Below are positions 52,245 through 60,482 of a stretch of 64,000 bases of DNA, piece after piece. The first letter of the stretch is position 1, and each line of letters begins with the position of its first letter. The notes under the pieces are model-generated. The model was not told the origin of the DNA. It saw only the letters and a list, made by a program, of their open reading frames with translations, and did not search any database. The position numbers were made by a program, and so were the translations under genes. This stretch comes from Mycolicibacterium austroafricanum (lineage in GTDB: Bacteria > Actinomycetota > Actinomycetes > Mycobacteriales > Mycobacteriaceae): contig NZ_CACSIP010000012.1 in the NCBI RefSeq assembly GCF_902705885.1, positions 162,882-226,881 of the forward strand, read 5' to 3'.

Positions 52245-52931
52245 ATGACCAGCGTGCTGATCGTGGAGGACGAGGAGTCCCTGGCCGACCCACTGGCGTT
52301 TCTGCTCCGCAAGGAGGGCTTCGAGGCGACCGTGGTGGCCGACGGACCGTCGGCCCTGGCAGAATTCGACCGCGCGGGCGCCGACATCGTCCTTCTCGAT
52401 CTGATGTTGCCCGGCATGAGCGGCACCGACGTCTGCAAGCAACTGCGGTCGCGCTCCAGCGTCCCGGTGATCATGGTGACTGCCCGCGACAGTGAGATCG
52501 ACAAGGTCGTCGGACTGGAGCTCGGCGCCGACGATTACGTCACCAAGCCGTACTCCGCGCGGGAGTTGATCGCCCGGATCCGCGCGGTGCTGCGACGTGG
52601 CGCCGACGCCGACGAGATCGGGATAGCCGACGGGGTGCTGGAGGCCGGACCGGTGCGCATGGATGTGGAACGCCATGTGGTCAGCGTCAACGGTACCGCG
52701 ATCACGTTGCCGCTCAAGGAATTCGATCTGCTCGAGTATCTGATGCGCAACAGCGGCCGGGTGCTCACCCGCGGTCAGCTCATCGACCGGGTGTGGGGTG
52801 CGGACTATGTCGGTGACACCAAGACGCTGGACGTCCACGTCAAGCGGCTGCGCAGCAAGATCGAAGCGGATCCGGCCAATCCGGTGCATCTGGTCACGGT
52901 GCGCGGCCTGGGCTACAAGCTGGAAGGCTGA
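52245..52931 (+). CDS. regX3: Response regulator RegX3
   Basis: A 228-residue OmpR-type regulator. The receiver domain has DIVLLDLMLPG with the phosphorylated Asp at about 52, and a C-terminal winged helix with RSKIEADPANPVHLVTVRG. ATG 52245 matches the known N-terminus MTSVLIVEDEESLADPL; an in-frame ATG at 52218 inside the senX3 end would add nine residues. It activates phosphate-scavenging genes under phosphate limitation. Confidence 0.96.
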   Translation: MTSVLIVEDEESLADPLAFLLRKEGFEATVVADGPSALAEFDRAGADIVLLDLMLPGMSGTDVCKQLRSRSSVPVIMVTARDSEIDKVVGLELGADDYVTKPYSARELIARIRAVLRRGADADEIGIADGVLEAGPVRMDVERHVVSVNGTAITLPLKEFDLLEYLMRNSGRVLTRGQLIDRVWGADYVGDTKTLDVHVKRLRSKIEADPANPVHLVTVRGLGYKLEG

Positions 52932-52946
52932 GCCGCCGCTGCCTCG

Positions 52947-53756
52947 CTATTCGGCGGCGCGGGTTGCGGGATGGATGGCGATGAGACCTAAACTGCTGCG
53001 GCGCTTGCACATTGCGGCCAGCTCCGCGTAGGTCTTCTCGCCGAGCAGTTCGGTGAGCTCGGGGGCGTAGGACTGCCAGACCGGCTTGGCGCCGACGTGG
53101 GCCGCCGGATCGCCGGTGCAGTACCAGTGCAGATCGGCGCCGCCCTCGCCCCATCCGCGCCGGTCGTACTCGGTGATCCACGTCTTGAGGATCTCGCTGC
53201 CGTCGGGGCGGGTGACCCATTCCTGGGTGCGCCGGATCGGCAGCTGCCAACAGACTTCGGGCTTGAGGGTCAGCGGTTCCACGCCGATCTTGAGGGCCTT
53301 GGTGTGCAGCGCACAGCCGATACCCGCGGGCCAGCCCGGACGGTTGAGGAAGATGCAGGCGCCCTTGTACTTTCGGGTGCGCAGGGTCGGCTTGTCGTCG
53401 TAGCTGTCCATTTCGAGATAGCCCTTCTTGCCCAGGCCTTTCTCGCGATACTGCCAGTCCTCGTCGGTGAGCAGTTTGACCGCGTCGTCGAGCTGGGCGC
53501 GGTCATCGTCATCGGACAGAAACGCCCCGTGTGAACAGCATCCGTCATCGGGTCTGCCCTCGACGGTGCCCTGGCAGGCCGGGGTGCCGAACACGCAGGT
53601 CCAGCGGGACAGCAGCCAGGTCATGTCTGCGGCGATCAGATGTTCTGGATTGTCGGGGTCGTAGAACTCCACCCATTCCCGGGCGAAATCCTGCTCGACC
53701 TCACCGGGCTTCTGCTGATTGCTGTTCGCCCGAGGGCTCATCGCGGACGCGCTCAC
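52947..53756 (-). CDS. Cys-rich conserved protein (Rv0495c-like)
   Basis: A protein of about 269 residues, conserved in mycobacteria, with several Cys in two clusters: [10 protein letters not shown] followed by [11 protein letters not shown] near residue 60-90, and single Cys in VCWQLP, HWYCTGD and MCKRR. This layout suggests metal or [Fe-S]/redox chemistry, but no known enzyme motif is seen. GTG 53756 is chosen; ATG 53741 and ATG 53777 are alternatives. It is divergent from the Ppx gene, 33 bp apart. Confidence 0.82.
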   Translation of the reverse strand: MSASAMSPRANSNQQKPGEVEQDFAREWVEFYDPDNPEHLIAADMTWLLSRWTCVFGTPACQGTVEGRPDDGCCSHGAFLSDDDDRAQLDDAVKLLTDEDWQYREKGLGKKGYLEMDSYDDKPTLRTRKYKGACIFLNRPGWPAGIGCALHTKALKIGVEPLTLKPEVCWQLPIRRTQEWVTRPDGSEILKTWITEYDRRGWGEGGADLHWYCTGDPAAHVGAKPVWQSYAPELTELLGEKTYAELAAMCKRRSSLGLIAIHPATRAAE

Positions 53757-53789
53757 GGTTTTCCACGGTAGACCCATTAGGTTGGGTGA

Positions 53790-54815
53790 GTGCGATTAGG
53801 CGTGCTCGACGTGGGCAGCAATACCGTTCATCTTCTGGTGGTGGATGCGCGCCGCGGCGGCCACCCGACCCCGATGAGTTCGACCAAGGCCTCGCTGCGC
53901 CTGGCCGAGGCCACCGACAGCTCGGGCAAGATCACCCGCCGGGGTGCGGACAAGCTGATCGGGACCATCGACGAATTCGCCAGGATCGCTGCCAGTTCCG
54001 GATGTTCGGAGTTGATGGCGTTCGCCACCTCCGCGGTGCGTGATGCGAGGAACTCCGAGGACGTGCTGGCCCGGGTGAGGGCCGAGGCCGGTGTGGCGTT
54101 GCGCGTGCTCAGTGGTGTCGACGAGTCCCGGCTGACATTCCTGGCGGTGCGCCGCTGGTATGGCTGGAGCGCCGGGCGGATCACCAACATCGACATCGGC
54201 GGCGGCTCGCTGGAACTGTCCAGCGGTGTCGACGAAGAGCCCGACGTCGCGCTGTCGCTGCCGCTCGGCGCGGGCCGGCTGACGCGGGAGTGGCTGCCCG
54301 ACGATCCGCCGGGCCGCCGGCGGGTCGCCATGCTGCGTGACTGGCTGGCCAACGAGCTTTCCGAGGCCGGGTTGACGATCGCCGAGGCGGGAAGTCCCGA
54401 CCTGGCGGTGGCGACCTCGAAGACGTTCCGGTCGCTGGCCCGGCTCACGGGTGCGGCGCCGTCGGGCGCCGGTCCGCGGGTCAAGCGAACGCTGACCGCT
54501 GCGGGTCTTCGGCAACTCATAAATTTCATCTCTAGGATGACCGCGTCCGACCGTGCGGAACTGGAAGGGGTGAGTGCCGATCGGGCGCCGCAGATCGTCG
54601 CAGGCGCGCTGGTGGCTGAGGCGAGCATGAAGGCCCTCGGGATCGAGAGCGTCGACATCTGCCCCTGGGCGTTGCGGGAGGGACTGATTCTGCGGAAACT
54701 CGACAGCGAAGCGGACGGAACCGCTCTGGTCGGCGGTGCCGGCGAATCCGCCGACGTCGGCGGCGCAGGAGAATCGGCCTCACGAGGAATGTCCTTACGT
54801 AATGCTGGACGGTGA
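53790..54815 (+). CDS. ppx: Exopolyphosphatase (Ppx/GppA family)
   Basis: A 341-residue Ppx/GppA phosphatase that removes phosphate from polyphosphate ends or hydrolyses pppGpp. It has the ASKHA motifs [23 protein letters not shown] and [12 protein letters not shown]. It corresponds to Rv0496 (Ppx1). GTG 53790 starts [11 protein letters not shown]. The C-terminus carries a short Gly/Ala tail not needed for activity. With two PPK2 genes and SenX3-RegX3 nearby, the window covers polyP making, use and hydrolysis. Confidence 0.92.
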   Translation: MRLGVLDVGSNTVHLLVVDARRGGHPTPMSSTKASLRLAEATDSSGKITRRGADKLIGTIDEFARIAASSGCSELMAFATSAVRDARNSEDVLARVRAEAGVALRVLSGVDESRLTFLAVRRWYGWSAGRITNIDIGGGSLELSSGVDEEPDVALSLPLGAGRLTREWLPDDPPGRRRVAMLRDWLANELSEAGLTIAEAGSPDLAVATSKTFRSLARLTGAAPSGAGPRVKRTLTAAGLRQLINFISRMTASDRAELEGVSADRAPQIVAGALVAEASMKALGIESVDICPWALREGLILRKLDSEADGTALVGGAGESADVGGAGESASRGMSLRNAGR

Positions 54816-54842
54816 AGCAACGAGGCTCGAAGGCGACAGGCG

Positions 54843-55943
54843 ATGACTGGATCAGATGACAGCAACAGCGCTACCCGGCCGATCTCGGTCGCCGAGCTGC
54901 TGGCCAAGAACGGCACGATCGGCGCACCTCCGGTCGGTGGCCGGCGCCGCCGTCGGCGTGGCAACGCCGACGCCGTCACCGTTGCCGAGCTCACCGGTGA
55001 GATCCCCATCATCCGGCCCACCGACGACGAACCCGTCACCGCGTCCGCTGCGGTAGAAGATCAGGTCGACGACCGCACCGAGGCCCCTGAAGCCCCTGAA
55101 GTGCCGTCGACCAACGGCGTCGTCGAGCCGGAAGCGGACGTCGACCAGGCCGACGCCACCGATCAGGCCGACGCCACCGATCAGGCCGAGGACACCGACC
55201 GGGCCGAAGACGCCCATCAGGCCGAAGACACCGACGAGGCCGAAGACACCGACCGCGACTATGCCGACGTGGTCGCCGAGTACGCGGCCCATCTGGAGCA
55301 TCGCGAAGCCGAACCCGAATCGATTGACGACGCCGGTTCCCCGGCGGCTGTTGATGCCGAGCAGATGAGCCCGGACCCGCCCGACGACGATGTGCAGACC
55401 GACCTGCTCGACTCCCCGGGGGAGTCCGGGGCAGACGAGTTCGACGATGCAACGTTTGATGACAGAGCCCTGGACGACAGAGCCCTGGACGACAGCGCCC
55501 TGGATGACGGCGCCCTCGACGAGGACGTCGACGAGCTGCCGTCCTACCTGCGGTCCACCCAGGAGCCGCTGTTCGGCGGCCAGACCGTCGCCGACGACAT
55601 CGCCCGGCGCGGGACCCGCCCGGCCGCCGGCGACACCGACCTCGACGACGAGGACGAGGAGCACGATGAGCCGCGCCGGATGTCGCCGTTCGTGCACGGC
55701 CTGTGGATCGTCGGGCAGAGCGTCGTCGCGGTGGTGTTCGGGGCCGGCCTGTTCGTCGCCTTCGACCAGCTCTGGAAGTGGAACAACATCGTCGCCCTGG
55801 TGTTGTCGGTGCTGGTGATCCTCGGACTGGTGGTCGGAGTGCGGGTGGTGCGCAAGACCGAGGACATCGGAAGCACGCTGATCGCGGTGGCGGTCGGGGC
55901 CCTGGTCACACTCGGCCCGTTGGCGTTGCTGCAGTCGGGCTGA
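54843..55943 (+). CDS. Acidic, repeat-rich membrane protein (Rv0497-like)
   Basis: A 366-residue protein with a basic N-terminus (VGGRRRRRRGNAD), then about 200 highly acidic residues containing two tandem repeat blocks (QADATD and DDRALDD types), and two C-terminal transmembrane helices (about residues 285-305 and 310-330) plus a third near the end. It is anchored with a long charged cytoplasmic or wall-facing arm. No enzymatic motif. It follows the Ppx gene by 27 bp. Function unknown. Confidence 0.82.
   Translation: MTGSDDSNSATRPISVAELLAKNGTIGAPPVGGRRRRRRGNADAVTVAELTGEIPIIRPTDDEPVTASAAVEDQVDDRTEAPEAPEVPSTNGVVEPEADVDQADATDQADATDQAEDTDRAEDAHQAEDTDEAEDTDRDYADVVAEYAAHLEHREAEPESIDDAGSPAAVDAEQMSPDPPDDDVQTDLLDSPGESGADEFDDATFDDRALDDRALDDSALDDGALDEDVDELPSYLRSTQEPLFGGQTVADDIARRGTRPAAGDTDLDDEDEEHDEPRRMSPFVHGLWIVGQSVVAVVFGAGLFVAFDQLWKWNNIVALVLSVLVILGLVVGVRVVRKTEDIGSTLIAVAVGALVTLGPLALLQSG
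55145..55258. repeat. 18-bp tandem repeats encoding QADATD/QAEDTD in the Rv0497-like protein
   Basis: About six head-to-tail 18-bp units, partly diverged in the distal half (QADATD, then QAEDTD, RAEDAH, QAEDTD, EAEDTD). All keep the reading frame and lie in the acidic arm. Confidence 0.75.
55456..55530. repeat. 15-bp tandem repeats encoding DDRAL/DDSAL in the Rv0497-like protein
   Basis: Four to five 15-bp units encoding DD(R/S/G)AL, with strong identity between units. A second, independent tandem array within the same acidic arm. Confidence 0.7.
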
Positions 55944-55982
55944 CGGCCCGGCCTGGTCAAGAAGATTCCGGATACAGCCACT

Positions 55983-56828
55983 GTGCGCCCTGCCATCAAG
56001 GTCGGACTCTCCACGGCCTCGGTTTACCCGTTGCGGACCGAGGCTGCGTTCGAGTACGCCGCCCGACTGGGCTACGACGGTGTCGAGCTGATGGTCTGGG
56101 CGGAATCGGTGAGCCAGGATATCGACGCTGTCGCGGCGCTCTCGGAGCGCTATGAGGTGCCGGTGCTGTCGGTGCACGCTCCCTGTCTGCTGATCTCGCA
56201 GCGGGTGTGGGGCGCCAACCCGATCCCCAAGCTGGAACGCAGCGTGCGGGCCGCCGAGCAGCTCGCAGCGCAGACCGTCGTGGTCCACCCGCCGTTTCGC
56301 TGGCAGCGTCGCTACGCCGAGGGCTTCGCCGACCAGGTCGCCGAGCTCGAGGCCGGAAGCGACGTGGTGGTCGCGGTGGAGAACATGTTCCCGTTCCGCG
56401 CCGACCGGTTCTTCGGCGCCGGACAGACGTCCATCGAGCGGATGCGCAAGCGGGGCGGTAACCCGGGCCCGGGGATCTCGGCGTTCGCACCGTCCTACGA
56501 CCCCCTCGACGGCGGGCACGCCCACTACACGCTGGACCTGTCGCACACCGCGACCGCGGGCACCGACGCCGTGGACATGGCCCGCCGGATGGGCGAGGGG
56601 CTGGTGCATCTGCACCTGTGCGACGGCAGCGGCGCCTCGACCGACGAGCATCTGGTGCCCGGGCACGGCACCCAGCCGACCGTGGAGATCTGCGAGACGC
56701 TGGCTGCGAGCGACTTCGCCGGCCATGTCATCCTCGAGGTGACGACCTCCGGCGCGCGCACCGCCGCCGAACGGGAGGCGTTGCTCGCCGAGTCGCTGCA
56801 GTTCGCCAGGGCGCACCTGCTGCGCTGA
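55983..56828 (+). CDS. Sugar phosphate isomerase/epimerase family protein (Rv0498-like)
   Basis: A 281-residue TIM-barrel (xylose isomerase-like/AP endonuclease 2 fold) protein. Metal-ligand candidates are Glu in VVAVENMFP, His in YTLDLSHTA, Asp/His in HLHLCDGSGAS and Glu in VILEVTTSG. GTG 55983. It lies 39 bp after the Rv0497-like gene. The substrate is unknown; an inositol or sugar isomerase is possible. Confidence 0.85.
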   Translation: MRPAIKVGLSTASVYPLRTEAAFEYAARLGYDGVELMVWAESVSQDIDAVAALSERYEVPVLSVHAPCLLISQRVWGANPIPKLERSVRAAEQLAAQTVVVHPPFRWQRRYAEGFADQVAELEAGSDVVVAVENMFPFRADRFFGAGQTSIERMRKRGGNPGPGISAFAPSYDPLDGGHAHYTLDLSHTATAGTDAVDMARRMGEGLVHLHLCDGSGASTDEHLVPGHGTQPTVEICETLAASDFAGHVILEVTTSGARTAAEREALLAESLQFARAHLLR

Positions 56829-56845
56829 CCCCCTTAGGACGCCAC

Positions 56846-57676
56846 ATGACCGGTTCCACCCTGTTCACCGACGCGATGGCGCTGAGCTCCGCCGGCGACG
56901 GCGTGTACGGGGGTGTGCTCAACGAGCACTGGACAATCGGGCCGAAGGTCCACGGCGGGGCGATGCTGGCGCTGTGTGCCAACGCGGCCCGCGCCGAACT
57001 CACCGGAATGGACCGCGCCGACGGCGCAGAACCGATCGCGGTGTCGGGGAGTTTCCTGTGGGCGCCGGATCCGGGCCCCATGGAGGTGGTCACCACGGTG
57101 CGCAAGCGCGGCCGCCGGGTCAGCCTGGTCGACGTCGAGCTGAACCAGCAGGGCCGAACCGCCCTGCGCGCCGCCATCACGATGGGTGCCCCCGAGCAGC
57201 ACGTGCCGCCGTTGCTGTCGGTGAACCCGGTGCTGGCGCTGATGACGCCGGATCCGCCCCCTGGCCTGGAGCCCATCGGCCCCGGGCACCCGATGGCCGA
57301 CATCGTCCACCTGGCGCACGGCTGCGACATCAGGCCGTCGCTGACCACGTTCACCCCGCGGTCGGACGGCGGCCCGCCGCTCATCGAGTACTGGGTGCGG
57401 CCCAAGGGAGTGGCCCCCGACGTCCTGTTCGCGCTGCTGTGCGGGGACGTGTCGGCCCCGGTGACGTTCGGGGTCAACAGGTTCGGCTGGGCGCCGACGG
57501 TCCAGCTGACGGCCTATCTGCGGGCCCGCCCGGCCGACGGCTGGCTGCGGGTGATGTGCACGACGACCCAGATCGGTCAGGACTGGTTCGACGAGGACCA
57601 CATCGTGGTCGACTGCGAAGGCCGCATCATCGTGCAGAGTCGCCAGCTGGCGTTGGTCCCTGCTGCCGGGGGCTGA
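56846..57676 (+). CDS. Thioesterase family protein (Rv0499-like)
   Basis: A 276-residue protein with two hotdog domains of the acyl-CoA thioesterase type (TesB-like). The first contains WTIGPKVHGGAMLALCANAA and the second DVLFALLCGDVSAPVTFGV. ATG 56846 starts 17 bp beyond the previous stop. It is in a run of same-strand genes ending with proC. Substrate unknown. Confidence 0.84.
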   Translation: MTGSTLFTDAMALSSAGDGVYGGVLNEHWTIGPKVHGGAMLALCANAARAELTGMDRADGAEPIAVSGSFLWAPDPGPMEVVTTVRKRGRRVSLVDVELNQQGRTALRAAITMGAPEQHVPPLLSVNPVLALMTPDPPPGLEPIGPGHPMADIVHLAHGCDIRPSLTTFTPRSDGGPPLIEYWVRPKGVAPDVLFALLCGDVSAPVTFGVNRFGWAPTVQLTAYLRARPADGWLRVMCTTTQIGQDWFDEDHIVVDCEGRIIVQSRQLALVPAAGG

Positions 57677-57719
57677 GCCGAGGGGCGGACCGACCCGCCG
57701 TCGTGCGATGCTTTGCGGC

Positions 57720-58592
57720 ATGCCCAGAATCGCGATCATCGGCGGTGGCAGTATCGGCGAGGCGCTCCTGGCGGGGCTGCTGCGGGCCGGCAAGCAGGTC
57801 AAGGACCTGGTTGTGGCGGAGCGGGACCCAGGTCGCGCGAAGTATCTGTCGGAGAAGTACTCCGTGCTCGTGACGACGGTCGCCGACGCCGTCGACGCCG
57901 CCACCTACGTCGTCGTCGCGGTCAAGCCGACCGACGTGGAGAACGTCATCGGCGACATCGCCGACACCGCCGCGAAGGCCGAGACCGAGGCCGCCGAGCA
58001 GGTGTTCGTCACGGTCGCCGCGGGCGTCACGGCCGCCTACTACGAGAACAAGCTGCCCGCCGGCTCTCCGGTGATCCGGGTCATGCCGAACGCGCCGATG
58101 CTGGTCGGCGGCGGAGTCAGCGCGCTCGCACCGGGCCGGTTCGCGACACCCGAGCACCTCAAGGAGGTCTCGTCGCTCTTCGATGCGGTGGGCGGCGTGC
58201 TCACGGTGGCTGAGTCGCAGCTCGATGCCGTCACCGCGGTCTCCGGTTCCGGTCCGGCCTACTTCTTCCTGATGGTGGAAGCGCTTGTCGACGCGGCCGT
58301 GGACGCGGGCCTGCCCCGGTCGGTGGCCACCGAGCTGGCGGTGCAGACGATGGCCGGATCGGCCGCGATGCTGCTGGAGCGGCTCGACGACGCCGCACCG
58401 AACCAGGATTCGGCGACGGGGGTGGCGGTGAACACGTCGGCGGCTCAGCTGCGGGCCACGGTCACCTCACCGGGCGGCACCACCGCCGCTGGGCTGCGTG
58501 AACTCGAGCGAGGCGGCTTGCGGGCAGCGGTCGCCAACGCGGTCGAAGCTGCCAAAACCCGCTCTGAACAGCTCGGAATTACACCGCAGTAG
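57720..58592 (+). CDS. proC: Pyrroline-5-carboxylate reductase
   Basis: A 290-residue enzyme of the last step of proline synthesis, reducing pyrroline-5-carboxylate with NAD(P)H. The Rossmann motif is IIGGGSIGEALLAGLL, the central VAAGVT and RVMPNAP segments are present, and the C-terminal helical domain contains SGPAYFFLMVEALVDAAVDAG and TSPGGTTAAGLRELE. ATG 57720 is preferred over an in-frame start at 57708. Confidence 0.95.
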   Translation: MPRIAIIGGGSIGEALLAGLLRAGKQVKDLVVAERDPGRAKYLSEKYSVLVTTVADAVDAATYVVVAVKPTDVENVIGDIADTAAKAETEAAEQVFVTVAAGVTAAYYENKLPAGSPVIRVMPNAPMLVGGGVSALAPGRFATPEHLKEVSSLFDAVGGVLTVAESQLDAVTAVSGSGPAYFFLMVEALVDAAVDAGLPRSVATELAVQTMAGSAAMLLERLDDAAPNQDSATGVAVNTSAAQLRATVTSPGGTTAAGLRELERGGLRAAVANAVEAAKTRSEQLGITPQ

Positions 58593-58597
58593 TTAAC

Positions 58598-58610
58598 CAA
58601 TTTCGAATTG
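58598..58610. promoter_or_regulatory. CAATTTCGAATTG palindrome upstream of the BldC-like gene
   Basis: A perfect 5-bp-arm palindrome CAATT-TCG-AATTG in a short AT-rich stretch, 6 bp after the proC stop and 122 bp before the DNA-binding protein gene. It could be an operator, for example for the adjacent small regulator. A TATTCT -10-like hexamer lies further downstream. Assignment is speculative. Confidence 0.3.
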
Positions 58611-58731
58611 ATTAGCCCACACCCGTCGCAGTAACCCCACCTGCCACGCTATTCTCCCAGTGGTAAGCACGGGTCGGTGCCAGCGGTGGGGAAGCCGCTG
58701 GAACTGCCTGTGCCTGATGGATTGGGTTGCG

Positions 58732-58995
58732 ATGACGTCTATGAACGGGCCGTCGGCGCGGGATTCCGCCAGCGGGAAGGCGGCGCGCGACGCCGGGCAG
58801 ACCGAAGGCCAACCGCCTCGAGCTCAATTTCTGACCGTTGCCGAGGTGGCAAGTCTGATGCGGGTCAGCAAGATGACGGTGTACCGCCTAGTGCACAACG
58901 GCGAGCTGCCTGCGGTCCGCGTGGGTCGCTCGTTCCGCGTGCATGCCAAGGCGGTCCACGACATGCTGGAGAGTTCCTACTTCGACGCCGGCTGA
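58732..58995 (+). CDS. BldC/MerR-like helix-turn-helix protein (Rv0500A-like)
   Basis: An 87-residue DNA-binding protein with an excisionase/BldC-type winged helix: LTVAEVASLMRVSKMTVYRL, then NGELPAVRVGRSFRVHAKAV as the wing. The N-terminal 30 residues are Ser/Ala-rich. ATG 58732 is chosen; ATG 58741 is also in frame. It is highly conserved in mycobacteria at this position and often treated as a developmental regulator in Streptomyces (BldC). The stop codon lies inside a 32-bp tandem duplication. Confidence 0.88.
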   Translation: MTSMNGPSARDSASGKAARDAGQTEGQPPRAQFLTVAEVASLMRVSKMTVYRLVHNGELPAVRVGRSFRVHAKAVHDMLESSYFDAG

Positions 58996-59047
58996 CGGGT
59001 TCGTCGTCCGTCGCGGACGCCGGCTGACGGGTTCGTCGTCCGTCGCG
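58984..59047. repeat. 32-bp tandem duplication covering the stop codon of the BldC-like gene
   Basis: Two identical 32-bp units (58984-59015 and 59016-59047). The first carries the TGA (58993-58995) of the DNA-binding gene, the second a non-functional copy of the same stop region. The repeats could pair into an extended structure within the 3' region. Confidence 0.9.
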
Positions 59048-59217
59048 GACCGCCGACAGGCGTCTGCCGGGACATTCTCGCGGCCGGCCTCCGGACGCGG
59101 CGGCAAAGGTGGATTTCATCCGCGCTGGGCTCGCGGGTAAGGTGGCCGTTCGAGACTGACATCGGCGGAGTTCGATGTCGCAGAGGTTCTTCAAAACGAT
59201 CTTAGGTAGCGGAGTTC

Positions 59218-59319
59218 ATGGGTTCTGTCATCAAGAAGCGGCGCAAGCGCATGTCGAAGAAGAAGCACCGCAAGCTGCTTCGTCGCACCCGGGTGCAGCG
59301 CAGAAAACTGGGCAAGTAG
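59218..59319 (+). CDS. Small-subunit ribosomal protein bS22 (AURKAIP1/COX24-domain)
   Basis: A 33-residue, extremely basic protein ([19 protein letters not shown]...) encoded between the BldC-like gene and the galE-like gene. The sequence matches the mycobacterial bS22 protein seen in ribosome structures (family knowledge), which binds the small subunit near the decoding region. ATG 59218 is preceded by GGAG. The gene is below most length cut-offs. Confidence 0.9.
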
Positions 59320-59348
59320 GCCCTCCGGCCGGTCGCTAGGCTGTCCCG

Positions 59349-60449
59349 ATGGACTCTGCGGGTCGTTCCGGGGGCAACTCCGACGGATCGGACCCCAGGG
59401 ACGCACTGAACTATCCGAAAGTCGTGCTGGTCACCGGCGCCTGCCGGTTCCTCGGTGGCTATCTGACCGCGCGGCTGGCGCAGAACCCGCTGATCAATCA
59501 TGTGATCGCGGTCGACGCGATCGCTCCGAGCAAGGACCTGCTCCGGCGGATGGGCCGCGCGGAGTTCGTCCGGGCCGACATCAGAAACCCGTTCATCGCC
59601 AAGGTCATCCGCAACGGCGACGTCGACACCGTGGTGCATGCCGCCGCCGCGTCCTACTCTCCCCGCTCCGGCGGCAGGGCCACCCTCAAGGAACTGAACG
59701 TGATGGGCGCGATCCAGCTGTTCGCGGCCTGCCAGAAGGCGCCCTCGGTGCGCCGGGTGATCCTCAAGTCGACGTCGGAGGTGTACGGCTCCAGCGCCCG
59801 CGACCCGGTGTTCTTCACCGAGGCCAGCAGCCGGCGCAGGCCGCCGGGTGACGGGTTCGCCCGCGACAGCATCGACATCGAGGGCTACGCCCGGGGGCTG
59901 GGACGGCGCAGGCCCGACATCGCGGTGACCATCCTGCGGCTGGCCAACATGATCGGGCCCGCCATGGACACGGCGCTGTCGCGGTATCTCGCCGGTCCGG
60001 TGGTGCCCACGGTCATCGGCCACGACTCCCGCCTGCAACTGCTGCACGAACAGGACGCGCTCGGCGCGCTCGAGCGGGCAACCGTGGCCGGCAAAGCGGG
60101 CACCTTCAACATCGGCGCGTCGGGCATCATCATGATGAGCCAAGCCATCCGCAGGTCGGGCCGCCTGGCGCTGCCGGTCCCGCGTCCGGCTCTGGTGGCG
60201 GTGGATTCGCTATGGCGCGCTGCCCGCAACTCGGAACTGGATCGTGAGCAACTCGATTATCTGAGCTACGGCCGGGTCATGGACACCACGAGGATGCGCA
60301 GCGAGCTCGGTTACGCCACCAAGTGGACCACCGCCGAGGCGTTCGACGATTACGTGCGCGGCCGGGGGCTGACACCCATCGTCGATCCCCGCTGGGTGCG
60401 GTCGGTCGAGGATCGCGCGGTGGCGGCGGCGCAGCGCTGGGGGCGCTAG
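59349..60449 (+). CDS. galE2: NAD-dependent epimerase/dehydratase family protein (GalE2-like)
   Basis: A 366-residue extended SDR. The Rossmann motif is GACRFLGG and the acceptor Ser/Thr region is KSTSEVYGSS, typical of UDP-glucose 4-epimerase-like proteins. The usual YxxxK is not present: IEGYARGLGRR follows, with Tyr but no Lys four residues later. It may therefore be a non-canonical or inactive epimerase. ATG 59349 lies 29 bp after the bS22 gene. Substrate uncertain. Confidence 0.85.
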   Translation: MDSAGRSGGNSDGSDPRDALNYPKVVLVTGACRFLGGYLTARLAQNPLINHVIAVDAIAPSKDLLRRMGRAEFVRADIRNPFIAKVIRNGDVDTVVHAAAASYSPRSGGRATLKELNVMGAIQLFAACQKAPSVRRVILKSTSEVYGSSARDPVFFTEASSRRRPPGDGFARDSIDIEGYARGLGRRRPDIAVTILRLANMIGPAMDTALSRYLAGPVVPTVIGHDSRLQLLHEQDALGALERATVAGKAGTFNIGASGIIMMSQAIRRSGRLALPVPRPALVAVDSLWRAARNSELDREQLDYLSYGRVMDTTRMRSELGYATKWTTAEAFDDYVRGRGLTPIVDPRWVRSVEDRAVAAAQRWGR

Positions 60450-60482
60450 ACTGCACTACTTAGAGCAGGGTGGGGAGAGGAT

